Positions 26,513-34,443 of a DNA stretch of 64,000 nt are shown here, piece after piece. Source of the DNA: Chloroflexi bacterium UBA6077 (GTDB lineage: Bacteria; Chloroflexota; UBA6077); the NCBI GenBank assembly GCA_002436065.1, contig DIXP01000118.1, positions 1-64,000 on the forward strand. The letters are read 5' to 3'. The notes beneath the pieces are model-generated. The model did no database searches and was not told where the DNA came from. It saw nothing but the letters and a program-made list of their open reading frames with translations. Both the position numbers and the translations under genes were made by a program. Within the stretch, counting starts at the first letter, position 1. Each line of letters opens with the position of its first letter.

Positions 26513-26541
26513 TTGACCTTTTGGATGGATTGTGACAAACT
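26513..26541 (+). promoter_or_regulatory. Possible promoter of the 96-residue membrane protein gene
   Basis: TTGACC (26513-26518) and a weak CAAACT (26536-26541), with TG shortly before it, are 17 bases apart. They lie about 55 bases before the start codon. Confidence 0.4.
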
Positions 26542-26595
26542 GCGGCCATAGAGATGAATGGAACGTTCTGAGGAACGAGACAGAAAGGGACTGGA

Positions 26596-26886
26596 ATGAC
26601 AACGCAACACTATACTGTACCGAAGCTAACTAATGTGCTCCTTGCTGGGGCTTTGTGGTTTGTTGGAATTGGCGTCATAGGCGCCGTGAGCGCCGTCAGC
26701 GCTCCTACAAGCCTTCTTAGTAGTCTGGCGGTAATGCTGTTCGGGATCGCGGGGGCCAGCATACTGCTCGCGAGCCTGCGGACCTTGCGGCACTCCGATG
26801 CAGTGACTAACCTCGACGAGGCCGTGGAGCCGGTTAATACCACCAGGGTCAACACTCACAGGAGGGGAGCAAGCAGGGCTGCCTAG
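26596..26886 (+). CDS. Small two-helix membrane protein of unknown function
   Basis: The 96-residue protein has a GAAAGGGA ribosome-binding site and two predicted membrane helices (VLLAGALWFVGIGVIGAV, about 14-31; LAVMLFGIAGASILLASL, about 44-61). The tail is charged and ends in HRRGASRAA. No family is recognised. It has its own promoter-like sequence and a strong terminator, which supports it being a real single-gene unit. The codon use and AT content (start region) are slightly lower in GC than the neighbours. Confidence 0.65.
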   Translation: MTTQHYTVPKLTNVLLAGALWFVGIGVIGAVSAVSAPTSLLSSLAVMLFGIAGASILLASLRTLRHSDAVTNLDEAVEPVNTTRVNTHRRGASRAA

Positions 26887-26918
26887 CCCCTCGGCAGCTC
26901 TGGCATCTCCTTCCTTTG

Positions 26919-26947
26919 CCCGCCGGGAGAACCTCCCGGCGGGTTTT
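26919..26947 (+). terminator. Intrinsic terminator
   Basis: CCCGCCGGGAG (26919-26929) pairs perfectly with CTCCCGGCGGG (26933-26943) around AAC and is followed by TTTT. It ends the small membrane protein unit. Confidence 0.9.
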
Positions 26948-27261
26948 CGATTCCCCTCTCGACGACATTTGGTGTAGGCCCCTCCGCCGAAGGTGCAAGC
27001 GTCCTGGTGCACTTCTTGTCTATTCGTCGTAATCTGGAGCCGCTCGCCTCCCAGCAGTAGATGAGCACGTGTAACAGGTGATCACCGATCGGGACCGGGC
27101 GGTGGCACAGCGCTGTGGGGATGAACTACATGGTATAATCGCTCCTGAGGGCGCGCTGCCGAGGCAGTGTCGACGGGTCGCCTTGCAAAGGCCAGCCGCG
27201 CGGCTTCGTTGCCCACGAAGACCAGTTTGGCCAACTACTGATACGCAGGGGGAAGATCCCT
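26948..27261 (+). promoter_or_regulatory. Leader region of the DUF4870 gene with an extended -10
   Basis: These 314 bases hold no supported gene. TGGTATAAT at 27131-27139 is a strong extended -10 without an obvious -35. It would give an mRNA leader of about 115 bases, GC-rich and able to fold, before the DUF4870 start. No known riboswitch motif was recognised. Confidence 0.5.
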
Positions 27262-27684
27262 ATGGAAGACAGGTCTCGAGTTGAGCGGAACTGGGCGGCG
27301 GCCTGCCATCTCGCGGCCTTCGCGGGCTTTGTAGTACCCTTTGGCCATCTACTGGGACCGTTAGTAGCCTGGCTCCTGAAGAAGGATGACTACCCGCTGG
27401 TGGATGACCAGGGGAAGGAGTCGCTGAACTTCCAGATCAGCGTCACGATCTACTTCCTGGGGCTTCTAGCTCTGTCATTCGTGGCGGTGGCCGCATTGGT
27501 GGTCACGTCGGCGGGTGATGCACCAGGGGCAGGAGTGCCCATTTCGGTGACGTTGCTCGTGTTGGCGGGTGTCCTGCTGGGGGTGCTGGGTTTGACCGAG
27601 TTGGTCCTGGTGATAGTGGCGTCGGTCAGGGCCGCCGGCGGCGAACGGTTCCGGTATCCGCTGACCCTGCGGCTCCTGCGCTAG
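27262..27684 (+). CDS. DUF4870-type small membrane protein
   Basis: The 140-residue protein matches DUF4870/Tic20-like membrane proteins: an early WAAACHLAAFAGFVVPFGHLLGPLVAWLLKK segment, then the conserved VDDQGKESLNFQIS motif, followed by two or three hydrophobic helices. Function in bacteria is unknown. The start has a GGGGGAAG site. Its nearest neighbours are an unknown membrane protein and a glycosyltransferase, and no operon link is evident (about 150 bases to the next gene). Confidence 0.85.
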   Translation: MEDRSRVERNWAAACHLAAFAGFVVPFGHLLGPLVAWLLKKDDYPLVDDQGKESLNFQISVTIYFLGLLALSFVAVAALVVTSAGDAPGAGVPISVTLLVLAGVLLGVLGLTELVLVIVASVRAAGGERFRYPLTLRLLR

Positions 27685-27831
27685 GGCTGCCCCTCGTCCG
27701 ATTTGCCCTCTGCACGGTGAAGGGCCTATACTGCGGCTCATCTTTGTTAAGCTTCGCGGCAGCGCACCTCGTATCCTCCAGACCATGCTGCTCTGGGGAA
27801 ATCGCGGTGTGGCCACTGGAGCGAGAAGTCA

Positions 27832-29151
27832 ATGCTGCTGCTGATCCAGCCCGAGTACCCCCCGGCCGTCGGCGGGATGCAGACCCACGCGGCCGCACTG
27901 GCCAGTCGTCTCCATGCCCATGGCCACTGCATCGCCGTCGCCACCTATGCCCAGCCGGAGGATCCCCACAGTGGGACCGCCGCGATGGTTTACGATGCCG
28001 CTCAACCCTTCCGCACCTTCCGGTGCCTGAGCCGGCTGAGCTATTGGGAGAACCTCCGGCGGCTGCGGGAGCTAGTCGGCGAGCTCCGCCCGGAGCTGAT
28101 CTATAGCAGCACTCCCTTCTATGGGCTGCTCGGTGAGCTGACCGGCCTGCCCGTCGTGTGCCGCTCAGTGGGAACGGACGTCATGCGATGCTGGGTCCCC
28201 TACCCCTTCGAGTGGGGTAGCGGGATCGTTGCGCACCCCTTGGTGGAGAGCCAGTTGGAGCAGCTCTACCGGAGGCTCCACGCCCCCGCTTGGGTGGAAG
28301 ACATATTCTACGAGGCACGGCGCCGCCTGGTTCAGCGAGGGGCTCAGACATCCTCGGCGATCGTGGCCAACAGCAGCTATACCCGTGACAGGCTGCTGGA
28401 GATAGGGGTAGATCCATCTCGCGTCCATGTGGTGGCTGGCGGCGTCGACGCAGCTCGTTTTGCCTCCAACGGCCGACTGCGAACCCACGCCCTGCCGGGT
28501 CTTCGCGGTTCCGGACCCACTGCCCTCACCGTCTGCAGGTTGGTGGGCAAGAAGGGGATAGAGGTGCTGCTCCAGGCGATTGCCGTGGCCCGTGAGCAGT
28601 TGCCGGACCTCACCCTCGTGGTGGTTGGCGACGGACCGGACAGGGAACGGTACCGTCGGTTCGCCAGGCAGTTGGGACTGGACGGTGCAGTGAGTTTCGT
28701 CGGGAAGGTTCCTCATGAGGGGGTTGTAGACTACTACCATTCGACAGACATCTTCGTCCTGGCCAGTCGGGTTCATCGACGACGCAAGCGTTGGTGCGAC
28801 GTGGAGACCATGGGCAGGGTGATCTGTGAAGCCAATGCCGCCGGCCTTCCTGTCGTGGCAACTGAGACGGGCGGCGTTCCGAGCCTGGTCACACATGAGG
28901 AGAACGGACTGCTGGTTCCCCCCGACGACCCCGATGCTCTGGCCTCCGCCATGGTTCGGCTGTGGCGCTCACCGGATCTGCGGGCTCGGGTGCGGGATAG
29001 AGGGCTGAGAAGGGCACGGCAGGAGTTCGATTGGGAGGTTGTCGTCCGGGCCTACGAGGAGCTGTTTCAGCGAGCGGGGGAGGTGACCCCGCGCGACACA
29101 GGCAGAGTGGCCCTGGTGCCGAAGCCGGCTGTATCCGGGGCGCGGCTGTAG
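27832..29151 (+). CDS. GT4-family glycosyltransferase
   Basis: The 439-residue GT-B enzyme has the N-terminal motif YPPAVGGMQTHAAALASRLHAHG and the C-terminal nucleotide-sugar site VCRLVGKKGIEVLLQAI, VVVGDGPDRERYRRF and the EX7E-like region ETMGRVICEANAAGLPVVATETGG (GT4 retaining family). It is cytosolic or membrane-associated. The SD is GGAGCGAG. It is isolated from the later surface-glycan island and sits before an ECF sigma gene. Donor and acceptor are unknown; glycolipid or cell-wall glycan synthesis is the usual role. Confidence 0.9.
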   Translation: MLLLIQPEYPPAVGGMQTHAAALASRLHAHGHCIAVATYAQPEDPHSGTAAMVYDAAQPFRTFRCLSRLSYWENLRRLRELVGELRPELIYSSTPFYGLLGELTGLPVVCRSVGTDVMRCWVPYPFEWGSGIVAHPLVESQLEQLYRRLHAPAWVEDIFYEARRRLVQRGAQTSSAIVANSSYTRDRLLEIGVDPSRVHVVAGGVDAARFASNGRLRTHALPGLRGSGPTALTVCRLVGKKGIEVLLQAIAVAREQLPDLTLVVVGDGPDRERYRRFARQLGLDGAVSFVGKVPHEGVVDYYHSTDIFVLASRVHRRRKRWCDVETMGRVICEANAAGLPVVATETGGVPSLVTHEENGLLVPPDDPDALASAMVRLWRSPDLRARVRDRGLRRARQEFDWEVVVRAYEELFQRAGEVTPRDTGRVALVPKPAVSGARL

Positions 29152-29281
29152 AGGGGGATAGGATGCACCCCTCCCTCACTACCCGACCGATCAGGCCGAT
29201 CAGACCCATCTCCCCCTCACCTCGTTCCCCTGTCACAAACCGTCGCCGGGCGGTGTTATACTCTCGGACGGGGCAAACCAA

Positions 29282-29884
29282 GTGGTAGAGAATGAGGACC
29301 AGCGGGTGCAGTTGACGGATACTATGCTTCTCTCCGATTTGCACTGTGAGGAGAAGCATGACTTCGAGTCGCTTTTCGATCGCCACTGGCGGACGGTCTA
29401 CGGGATCCTCTATCGGTTGACAGGCAACCGAGAGGAGGCCGAGGACCTCGCTCAGGAGGTGTTCGTGCGGCTCTACAGGAACCCACCGATCCCGCGGGAT
29501 CAGCTCTCGTTGGGGCCGTGGCTCTACCGGGTTGCCACGAATCTCGGGTACAACGCCTTGCGGAAGGGGGCCCGGGAAGCACGCCGCCAGGAGAGGGTGC
29601 AGCAGCTGGCTGATGCCGAGGAGGCAGCAGGGCTGCGCGCAGTCGGCCCGGAGGATGCGAGCCTAGCCGAGGAGGAACGGCGGACAGTGAGGGCGGCCCT
29701 CGCCCAGCTATCCGAGCGAGAGCAGGCCTGTCTGGTGTTGCGACACAGCGGGCTGAGCTACGCGGAGGTGGCGGCGGCTGTAGGGGTCCGGGCTGGTTCC
29801 GTGGGGACCCTCCTGGCGAGGGCCGAGGAGCGGTTTCGCAGGGTGTACCTAGGGCTTCAGGGGGGGCAAAATGGGCTGCATTGA
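29282..29884 (+). CDS. ECF sigma-70 family RNA polymerase sigma factor
   Basis: The 200-residue protein has sigma region 2 (FESLFDRHWRTVYGILYRL, EEAEDLAQEVFVRLYR, about 28-66) and region 4 (ALAQLSEREQACLVLRHSGLSYAEVAAAVGV, about 138-170). The GTG at 29282 is the first start; an ATG at 29324 is in frame. A TATACT at 29257-29262 is a plausible -10, with TGTCAC upstream as a possible ECF-type -35. The downstream anti-sigma gene overlaps by 14 bases, so the pair is co-expressed. The signal is probably cell-envelope stress, by analogy. Confidence 0.92.
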   Translation: MVENEDQRVQLTDTMLLSDLHCEEKHDFESLFDRHWRTVYGILYRLTGNREEAEDLAQEVFVRLYRNPPIPRDQLSLGPWLYRVATNLGYNALRKGAREARRQERVQQLADAEEAAGLRAVGPEDASLAEEERRTVRAALAQLSEREQACLVLRHSGLSYAEVAAAVGVRAGSVGTLLARAEERFRRVYLGLQGGQNGLH

Positions 29885-31040
29885 TCGAGGGGATTTGCGA
29901 GCTTTTCTGGACGGGGAGTTGACTGCGCAGGACCGGGCTCAAGTGGAGTGCCACCTGAAGGACTGCGCTGATTGCAGTGCTAGTCTGGATATGCTGCGGT
30001 CCGATGTCCTCTTCACCCGGTCTGCCCTCGATAGGCTGGTTCCGGCAGCACCGGAGGTGCCCATGCCTCACTGGAGCGTTGTCCGAGAGCGCGCCGGCGG
30101 CAAGATCCGCCGCCCCGTCACATCTGATGAGGGGTTCTCTTCCATGTTCGGAAACCTACTCCGTCTGATAGGCGGCAGCCGGATGAGAATGGCTGCCACC
30201 ACCGCAGCCACCGTGGCGATCGTGGCCCTGCTTTTCACAATGACGCCTGTCCAGACCTTGGCCGGCAGTCTGCTCTCCGTCTTCCGAGTGCAGAAGTTCG
30301 CAGCCATCCAGGTGGATCCCGGTTCTCTACCTGACTTCGGCTCACCTGATGACTTGGGAACCTTCAAGCAGATGGGTGATCCCAAACCGGTGAAGACCAC
30401 CCTAGCTGAGGCCGAGAAGCAGGTGGGCTTCAAGGTGATGGTGCCCTCGACGCTGCCGGCTGGGCTGGAGCCGAATCCCAGGGTAACGGTCGTCGAGGCA
30501 CAGAGTATCACCTTCACACCCGATCTCAAGAAGGTGAGAGCCTATCTGGCATCGATCGGCGCCTCCGACGTGAAGCTGCCGGACAACCTGGATGGGGCGC
30601 CCATTACCCTGCAAGTATCTCCCCAGGTGACGGCTCTGTACCTGGAGAGGGGCGGGGCGGACACGGATTCGAGTGGCCGTCCGATACCGATGGTCGGCCA
30701 GAAGTTCCTCTATCTCGGGGCCACCAAGAGCCCGACGATGGACGTGCCTGATGGCATCAACCTGGAGCAGCTCCGATCGGAACTGTTGAAGATGCCCGGC
30801 CTTCCGCCCGACCTCGTGAACCAATTGAAGGCGGTCAACGACTGGCAGAACACGATGGTGGTGCCGGTGGTCAAGGGAACTTCCAGGGACGTGACAGTGC
30901 AGGGCGAAAAGGGGCTCCTGATCACCCAGGCCGACGGGAAGTCGCGGTCCCTGATGTGGGTGAAGGGGGACGTGGTCTACGTCCTGAGCGGGAGCGTCTC
31001 CGAGGCTGAGATCCTGGAGTCCGCGAACTCGCTGAAGTAA
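29871..31040 (+). CDS. Membrane anti-sigma factor with zinc-finger N-terminus and DUF4367-like extracellular domain
   Basis: The 389-residue protein starts with a zf-HC2/ZAS domain (HLKDCADC, H-x3-C-x2-C, about 26-34) that would hold the ECF sigma, then a membrane helix (MAATTAATVAIVALLFTM, about 105-122). The extracytoplasmic part carries a DUF4367-like module with GFKVMVPSTLPAGLEP. It overlaps the sigma gene, with its own GGGGGGCAAA site. Release of sigma presumably needs sensing or proteolysis outside the membrane. The same LPAGL-type module recurs three times in the second anti-sigma at 59648-62047. Confidence 0.88.
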   Translation: MGCIDRGDLRAFLDGELTAQDRAQVECHLKDCADCSASLDMLRSDVLFTRSALDRLVPAAPEVPMPHWSVVRERAGGKIRRPVTSDEGFSSMFGNLLRLIGGSRMRMAATTAATVAIVALLFTMTPVQTLAGSLLSVFRVQKFAAIQVDPGSLPDFGSPDDLGTFKQMGDPKPVKTTLAEAEKQVGFKVMVPSTLPAGLEPNPRVTVVEAQSITFTPDLKKVRAYLASIGASDVKLPDNLDGAPITLQVSPQVTALYLERGGADTDSSGRPIPMVGQKFLYLGATKSPTMDVPDGINLEQLRSELLKMPGLPPDLVNQLKAVNDWQNTMVVPVVKGTSRDVTVQGEKGLLITQADGKSRSLMWVKGDVVYVLSGSVSEAEILESANSLK

Positions 31041-31058
31041 GCTACGGCACATACCACT

Positions 31059-31102
31059 GAGCCACCAGGATACGAAGGCGCCCTTTCGTATCCTGGTGGC
31101 TC
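31059..31102. terminator. Terminator hairpin after the ECF/anti-sigma operon
   Basis: GAGCCACCAGGATACGAA (31059-31076) pairs perfectly with TTCGTATCCTGGTGGCTC (31085-31102) around 8 bases, giving an 18-bp stem. It separates the operon from the ABC gene at 31123. Confidence 0.8.
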
Positions 31103-31122
31103 CCTCCAGAATTCCGTGAAGG

Positions 31123-32079
31123 ATGTCTCGCCAAATGGTTAAGGAAGGCAAGGGGCCGTCCTCGGGCGACTTCGCCATAGAGACGGCCCACCTGCGCAAG
31201 CAGTTCGAGCAGAAGGTGGCCGTGGAGGACCTCACCCTGGCGGTGCCGAGGGGTGAGATTTTCGGCTTTCTGGGTCCCAATGGGGCCGGCAAGACCACCG
31301 CAGTCAAGATGCTGATGGGACTGGTGCGCTCCACGTCGGGGGTGGCGCGGCTGCTGGGTCTTCCTCCCCACGACCTGCGCGTCAAAGAGCGGATCGGCTA
31401 CCTGCCGGAGCTGTTCCGCTTCCACGAATGGCTGACGGCGGAGCAGTTCCTGGACTTCCATGGCCGGCTGTACGGCATGCCGGAAGAGAAGCGCAGGCGT
31501 CGCATCCCCGAGGTGCTGGAACTGGTGGGGTTGAAGACCGAGGGCAAGTACAGGCTCGGGACCTTCTCCAAGGGGATGCAGCAGCGGGCAGGACTGGGCC
31601 AGGCGATCCTGAACGACCCCGACGTCGTGCTGCTGGACGAGCCAACCTCCGCCCTCGATCCCATCGGCCGGCGCGACGTCCGCGACCTGATGCGCTTCCT
31701 GAAGGACCAGGGCCGGACGGTCTTCCTCAACTCCCACCTGCTCTCGGAGATAGAGATGGTGTGCGATCAGGTGGCGATCATCGACCACGGCAAGGTGATA
31801 GCGACAGGGGGACTTCAGGAGCTGTTGGGGACCGGTCTGGAGGTGGAGGTTGAGGCCGAGGGGGTAACGCCGGCCGCGCTGGCGGAGTTGAGGTCGATCA
31901 GCCCCTCGGTTGCGACCGAAAACGGCCGTGTCCTACTCAGGTTGGGCGAGAGGGAGGAGATCCCCCGGGTAGCGGAGGCCATCCACCGCCACGGGGGGAA
32001 GCTGTATTCGCTCAACAGGCGGCGAGGCTCGCTGGAGGATCTGTTCATCCGGGTTGTGGAGGGGGAGGAATCGAAATGA
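31123..32079 (+). CDS. ABC transporter ATP-binding protein (ABC-2 exporter type)
   Basis: The 318-residue ATPase has Walker A GPNGAGKTT (about 50-58), Q-loop region, signature FSKGMQQR (about 147-154; LSGGQ variant), Walker B VVLLDEPTSALDP (about 168-180) and the H-loop NSHLL. The C-terminal extension after residue 230 matches exporters of the DrrA/CcmA group. It is translationally coupled to the permease gene by an ATGA overlap at 32076-32079. Cargo is unknown; the position after an envelope-stress sigma pair suggests envelope protection or export. Confidence 0.93.
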   Translation: MSRQMVKEGKGPSSGDFAIETAHLRKQFEQKVAVEDLTLAVPRGEIFGFLGPNGAGKTTAVKMLMGLVRSTSGVARLLGLPPHDLRVKERIGYLPELFRFHEWLTAEQFLDFHGRLYGMPEEKRRRRIPEVLELVGLKTEGKYRLGTFSKGMQQRAGLGQAILNDPDVVLLDEPTSALDPIGRRDVRDLMRFLKDQGRTVFLNSHLLSEIEMVCDQVAIIDHGKVIATGGLQELLGTGLEVEVEAEGVTPAALAELRSISPSVATENGRVLLRLGEREEIPRVAEAIHRHGGKLYSLNRRRGSLEDLFIRVVEGEESK

Positions 32080-32888
32080 AGATGCTGCTGATGGCCAGCT
32101 TCACCTTTCGGGAGGCCCTCCACAAACGGGTGGTGAATGGCGTGCTTATCCTCACCGTCGCGTTTCTGCTGCTCTATAGCCTGGGTATATGGCTGGCGGT
32201 GCGGGAGTTGGAGGGTGTACTCCAGATCCTGGCGCGCCAGTACGTGATGTTGGGTATGAACGCCGTCAGCATGATCGGAGCCTTGCTCGCCGTCTTTCTA
32301 TCCGTCGGCACGATATCCTCCGAGGTGGAGGCCGGTACGCTGCACGCGATAGTGCCGAAGCCGCTCAGCCGGCGGGACGTGTTGTGGGGCAAGTGGCTAG
32401 GGTACGCGGCCATGCTATCGGCCTACGTGCTGCTGCTCGCTCTGGCTACTTGCGGCGTGGTCGCGCTGTTCAGCGGAGTATGGATGTGGCAGGCGCTGCC
32501 CGCATCCCTGCTGCTGGTCGTGCAGGCGCTCGTGTTGCTCAGCCTCTCAGTGTTCGGGACCACATTTCTGCCCACGGTGGCGAATGGGGTGGCGGTTTTC
32601 GGCCTCTACTCGGTGGCCATGATGAGCGGTTTCGTGGAGCAGTTGGGGAGCATGCTCAGGAACGAGACCATGGTGAACATCGGCATCTTCGTGTCCCTGC
32701 TGGTGCCATCCGACGCCATGGGGAAGCTATCGGCTTCGGTGTTGCAGCAGGGCGCCAGCTACATCGAGAGGGCCGGCCCCTTCATCGTTCTCTCGGAGCC
32801 CTCCATTTGGATGGTGGTCTACGCCGCCGGATACATCGTCGCCCTGCTGCTGGCGGCGCAGGTGGTGTTCAACCGAAAGGACCTGTAG
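32076..32888 (+). CDS. ABC-2 type transporter permease
   Basis: The 270-residue integral membrane protein has about six hydrophobic segments: VLILTVAFLLLYSLGIWL, the AVSMIGALLAVFLSVGTI segment, the conserved EVEAGTLHAIVPKPLSRRDVLWGKWLG loop, then several C-terminal helices ending VALLLAAQVVF. The EAGTL...KPLSR loop is characteristic of ABC-2 permeases. The ATG overlaps the ATPase stop. Together they form a complete two-component exporter. Confidence 0.9.
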   Translation: MKMLLMASFTFREALHKRVVNGVLILTVAFLLLYSLGIWLAVRELEGVLQILARQYVMLGMNAVSMIGALLAVFLSVGTISSEVEAGTLHAIVPKPLSRRDVLWGKWLGYAAMLSAYVLLLALATCGVVALFSGVWMWQALPASLLLVVQALVLLSLSVFGTTFLPTVANGVAVFGLYSVAMMSGFVEQLGSMLRNETMVNIGIFVSLLVPSDAMGKLSASVLQQGASYIERAGPFIVLSEPSIWMVVYAAGYIVALLLAAQVVFNRKDL

Positions 32889-33220
32889 CACTCCGCAGCC
32901 TCACTAAGGCCTTCCGGCCCTTACATTCGGCCCAACCAGTCTCTATAGCTGTCTCGCGGCGCAAGGCGAAAGAGGCGGTGCTGGATTCCTATTGCCAGTC
33001 GGACCTTTACGGAGACTTGGTACCCCCCAACCCCCGGTCTCGTTGCGTTCGCTGGGACAGCGGCATATAATCGCCGGCAAGGCTGGGGGGGGTGAAGCTG
33101 CGACAGCTGGCCCGCCATCTCTCCTGCCCTCACTAACGTGTTCCTCCGCGACGCGCCGGACAGTAAGGTCATGCGCGGGGAACCCCTGGAATTACCGGTG
33201 AGCTAGAAGGGACGCGAGAG
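32889..33220 (+). promoter_or_regulatory. Promoter and leader of the peptidase/ABC importer cassette
   Basis: TTGCGT (33043-33048) and consensus TATAAT (33066-33071) are 17 bases apart, a strong promoter in this 332-base gap. Transcription would start near 33078, giving a leader of about 140 bases with a G-tract (33084-33094). No gene or known regulatory RNA was found in it. Confidence 0.7.
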
Positions 33221-34339
33221 ATGATCGAGCCACTGGGGAACCTCCTCCGGTTGCGGCGACTCCTCGACGAGAGCCCGTTCGATGCCCTCGTCGCCGTTAG
33301 CCCCGAGAATGTCACCTTTACCTCTGGAATAGTCATCGCTAGCCAGAAGTGGGCACGTGACCGGTTGGCCCTGGTCGTCTGGCCGAAAAGCGGCGAGCCC
33401 GCGTTCATCGTCTGCAACATCGAGGAGCCTCAAACCCGCCGGGACTGTTGGATCCAGGACATCAGACCCTACGTCGAGTTCACCCAGTCACCAATCGAGA
33501 TGCTTGCAGCCACTCTGAATGAGATGGGGTTGGGCGAGGGGCGGATAGGGATCGAGAAGAACTACCTGACGGCCCACTACTGGGACGAACTGCAGGAGCG
33601 GATGCCCCGCGCCCGTATGGAAGGCTGCGACGCAATCCTTGCCGGCGCTCGCGCCGTGAAGACCGAGGCCGAAGTCGAGCGGCTGGGCCGTGCCGCGCGG
33701 TTGACGGAGAAGTCGCTGCTCGCCGTCTTCGCGACGATCGCCGAGGGCGAGACCGAGAAGAGTATGTTCGACCGGATCGCCAGCAATCTACTGCTGGTGG
33801 GGGGTGATTCCCTGTCGCACGTGTACGTCAACGCCGGTCCGAATACGGGCTTTCCGCACTGCGACCCGTCCCGATATGAGGCCAGGCGGGGGGACATAGT
33901 AAACGCTGACATCGGGATCTACTTCGGGAACTACCTCTCCGACATCGCCCGCACGGGGGTGGTGGGCGCCCCTTCGGAGGAGCAGCGCTCCGTCTACTCT
34001 CGGCTGCTGGAGGTGCACCTGGAGTGCATCGACGCGGTACGCCCCGGCCGTCTGGCCAGCGACGAGTACGGGGTGATGAAGAACGGGCTCGCGCGGGTGG
34101 GCATTCCCTTTTCCCTGCCTCATGGGGGCCATGGAATCGGGCTGATCCTGCACGAGCACCCAACCCTGGACCCTCGGAACGGAGCCGAGTTTGAGCCTGG
34201 CGTAGTCGTCTGCGTGGAAACCCGGGTGCGCTGGCCGGGCCAGGTTGGATACCGGATCGAGGATCTGGTCCTCTGCACAGACGGCGCACCCAGAATCCTG
34301 ACCGGTTTCTTCGACAACAGCAGGCTATTCGAGATCTAA
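33221..34339 (+). CDS. M24-family Xaa-Pro aminopeptidase/creatinase-fold enzyme (copy 1)
   Basis: This 372-residue pita-bread-fold enzyme has a creatinase-type N-domain and all five metal ligands: Asp pair in NADIGIYFGNYLSDIARTG (11 apart), His in GHGIGLILHEHP, Glu in CVETRV and Glu in YRIEDLV. It cleaves N-terminal Xaa-Pro-like bonds or related amide/guanidino substrates; sequence alone cannot choose. It opens the cassette before the ABC binding protein, with a GAAGGGAC site. It is a paralogue of the proteins at 40087 and 41328; copies 1 and 2 share VVWPK/VVWAK, VGIEK and QSP motifs. Confidence 0.92.
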   Translation: MIEPLGNLLRLRRLLDESPFDALVAVSPENVTFTSGIVIASQKWARDRLALVVWPKSGEPAFIVCNIEEPQTRRDCWIQDIRPYVEFTQSPIEMLAATLNEMGLGEGRIGIEKNYLTAHYWDELQERMPRARMEGCDAILAGARAVKTEAEVERLGRAARLTEKSLLAVFATIAEGETEKSMFDRIASNLLLVGGDSLSHVYVNAGPNTGFPHCDPSRYEARRGDIVNADIGIYFGNYLSDIARTGVVGAPSEEQRSVYSRLLEVHLECIDAVRPGRLASDEYGVMKNGLARVGIPFSLPHGGHGIGLILHEHPTLDPRNGAEFEPGVVVCVETRVRWPGQVGYRIEDLVLCTDGAPRILTGFFDNSRLFEI

Positions 34340-34443
34340 CTCAACATCGCGCGACCCAGGGGCATGCCGAGCCGGCACTACGGCGGGGCGCCCTGGCAAG
34401 GATATCAATTCGGAACGACTTGGTAGATACTCGAGGAGGAGCG

